The translations under genes and the position numbers were made by a program. A stretch of DNA of 64,000 bases from the NCBI GenBank assembly GCA_964057225.1, contig OZ059897.1, positions 17,732,001 to 17,796,000 on the forward strand. Direction: 5' to 3'. Each line of letters opens with the position of its first letter. Within the stretch, counting starts at the first letter, position 1. Source of the stretch: Auanema rhodensis (Eukaryota; Nematoda; Chromadorea; Rhabditida; Rhabditidae). Positions 62,801-64,000 of the stretch are shown piece by piece. The notes beneath the pieces are model-generated. The model ran no database searches, had not been told where the DNA came from, and was given only the letters and a program-made list of their open reading frames with translations.

Positions 62801-63017
62801 AAAATTTCAAAATAATTTAACAAAAAGTACATTTTTGTAGGTTCCTTTTTTCAAGGCAAAGACGATGGACAATGTTATTCAACGAAAAAATTAATTCTTC
62901 AGGGTGAAAATCGAGGATATAAGTGTGAACTTATATCAGTTGATATCTCGGTGCATTTTTAAGCTAGCGCAAATCTGATAACACAGATCGACGCAGCTCA
63001 AAAATCCGCATCGAATG
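59859..63017. repeat. 9-monomer repeat unit, copy 1 (3,159 bp)
   Basis: Starts 59859 (C, AAAACTTTTTCG), 60210 (D, GATTCC, with CTAATAAC, GCAACTT and CATCAAATG near its 3' end), 60561 (GGGTGCAAATCG, C333), 60912 (D-like, C333), 61263, 61614 and 61965 (G' with C-type 5' ends), 62316 (G' with TA 5' end, private GGACAAAGTT), 62667 (C). The first three are found again at 63018-64000 with every rare change, giving a nine-unit offset. Confidence 0.88.
61263..62666. repeat. Run of four G' monomers
   Basis: Consecutive G' units at 61263, 61614, 61965 and 62316, each with T153, C172 and AGATTTC. The unit at 61614 has CAACAAAAAAATT and that at 62316 has GGACAAAGTT. Each leaves a 63-codon TTG-initiated frame. 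This is the densest local amplification of the TAG-loss allele; the four identical-length frames reflect copy number, not independent conservation. Confidence 0.88.
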
Positions 63018-64000
63018 CACTGCACTACATTGAGAAACGCTTAATTCAAAAGTTAGTTATGATCGTTTGAAAAATGATGCATTAGTGTATGTTGAGTTTC
63101 CATGTACACTCAACATTGCTTCCAAAAACATTTTGACAAAAACTTTTTCGAAAAATTTCAAAATAATTTAACAAAAAGTACATTTTTGTAGGTTCCTTTT
63201 TTCAAGGCAAAGACGATGGACAATGTTATTCAACGAAAAAATTAATTCTTCAGGGTGAAAATCGAGGATATAAGTGTGAACTTATATCAGTTGATATCTC
63301 GGTGCATTTTTAAGCTAGCGCAAATCTGATAACACAGATCGACGCAGCTTAAAAATCCGCATCGAATGCACTGCACTACATTGAGAAACACTTAATACAA
63401 AAATTAGTTATGATCGTTTGAAAAATGATGCATTAGTGTATGTTGAGTTTCCATGTACACTCAACATTGCTTCCAAAAACATTTTGACAAAAATTTTTTC
63501 GAAAAATTTCAAAATAATTTAGCAAAAAGTAGATGTTTTTAGATTCCTTTTTTCAAGGCAAAGACGATGGACAATGTTATTCAACGAAAAAATTAATTCT
63601 TCAGGGTGAAAATCGAGGATATAAGTGTGAACTTATATCAGTTGATATCTCGGTGCATTTTTAAGCTAGCGCAAATCTAATAACACAGATCGACGCAACT
63701 TAAAAATCCGCATCAAATGCACTATACTACATTGAGAAACGCTTAATACAAAAATTAGTTATGATCGTTTGAAAAATGATGCATTAGTGTATGTTGAGTT
63801 TCCATGTACACTCAACATTGCTTCCAAAAACATTTTGACAAAAATTTTTTCGAAAAATTTCAAAATAATTTAGCAAAAAGTAGATGTTTTTAGATTCCTT
63901 TTTTCAAGGCAAAGACGATGGACAATGTTATTCAACGAAAAAATTAATTCTTCAGGGTGCAAATCGAGGATATAAGTGTGAACTTATATCAGTTGATATC
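63018..64000. repeat. 9-monomer repeat unit, copy 2 (truncated by window end)
   Basis: Starts 63018 (C, AAAACTTTTTCG), 63369 (D, with CTAATAAC, GCAACTT and CATCAAATG), 63720 (GGGTGCAAATCG), the last cut at offset 281. These rare marks are otherwise seen together only at 59859-60911. The array clearly continues to the right. Confidence 0.88.

Larger units (their letters stand above)
1..64000. repeat. 351-bp tandem satellite array, whole window
   Basis: Every base belongs to a head-to-tail repeat. Tracking the landmark CACTATACTAC or CACTGCACTAC gives 182 complete monomers and one partial monomer: 175 of 351 bp, one of 350, four of 326 and two of 320. These sum exactly to 63,719, and the last 281 bases are a truncated monomer. 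All copies share one orientation; the + strand assignment is arbitrary. The longest reading frames are 63-71 codons and begin with TTG, not ATG. Stop codons occur in all three forward frames of a monomer (TAA at 25, TGA at 51, TGA at 239). Because 351 is divisible by 3, those stops recur in the same frame in every copy, so no long frame can form. No unique sequence, transposon or telomere-type repeat was seen. The length and higher-order structure are typical of centromeric or heterochromatic satellite in a eukaryote; the location is inferred. Confidence 0.98.

Noticed and set aside
1-64000. CRISPR array because of regular repeats
   Set aside because: The repeat is 351 bp with no short direct repeats separated by unique spacers. 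Every part of the unit is repeated.
1-64000. Telomeric or subtelomeric simple repeats (TTAGGG, TTAGG and similar) and G-quadruplex runs
   Set aside because: No tandem copies were seen on either strand, and the longest G run in the monomer is three.
1-64000. Whole array or its block duplications being an assembly artefact
   Set aside because: Cannot be excluded from sequence alone, but private substitutions distributed across nearly all blocks, and graded offsets, are hard to produce by simple misassembly. Spanning long reads would decide.

Overview
The whole 64,000-base window is one uninterrupted head-to-tail array of a single satellite DNA with a 351-bp monomer. There are 182 complete monomers plus a 281-bp partial one at the right edge, all in the same orientation. 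I find no gene, tRNA, rRNA, transposon, CRISPR array or unique-sequence island. The array runs off both ends. Its scale, its higher-order structure and its low GC (111 of 351 bases, about 32%, in the first monomer) point to eukaryotic constitutive heterochromatin, such as a centromere, pericentromere or subtelomere. The sequence does not identify the species; an insect, nematode or other invertebrate is only a guess.

Monomer anatomy (position 1 set at the C of CACTATACTAC or CACTGCACTAC): an inverted repeat with two alternative pairings at 67-99; an A/T-tract region with most of the sequence variation at 107-186; a 9-bp hairpin with a GTGA loop at 250-271, overlapping a second dyad at 267-280; and a long imperfect dyad at 289-339. 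Monomer starts are 1, 352, 703, 1054, then 1404 + 351k up to 53352. After that, four 326-bp and two 320-bp deletion monomers shift the register.

Variant types used in the entries (offsets in the monomer): P = GTACATTTTTGTAGG at 161 and C213. C = GC at 5-6, T29, G35, GTACATTTTTGTAGG. C' = C but with TA at 5-6. D = GC at 5-6, A22. E = C36 with AGATTTC; E' = E without C36. F = A112 (seven A after TTCC), subdivided F0 (G195), F1 (A195), F2 (T197); F0g = F0 ending with G331. X = F-like with CATCAG (A232) and G331. G = T153 plus C172, which removes an in-frame TAG; G' = G with C179. H = A116, AAACAATTC, A281, C335. I = T97, AAACAATTC, A281, C335. J = G149 with AAACAATTC. K = T8 with AAACAATTC. L = AAACAATTC with C329.

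Layout: 1-2456 P monomers; 2457-3860 transitional monomers; 3861-10529 F0/F1 domain containing a 9-monomer tandem duplication; 10530-16847 E-C-D-C' blocks; 16848-38258 several imperfect copies of a roughly 10-monomer higher-order repeat (G H F0 I F0 F1 X E C D); 38259-50543 J-K-L domain present as two long related copies; 50544-56410 a region with 25-bp deletion monomers; 56411-64000 a G'/C/D domain with 31-bp deletion monomers and a 9-monomer repeat. The pattern fits local unequal exchange and conversion acting on a strongly length-constrained unit. The points of most interest are that length constraint, the nested duplications, the overlapping dyads and the absence of CpG depletion. None of these shows a new coding system.
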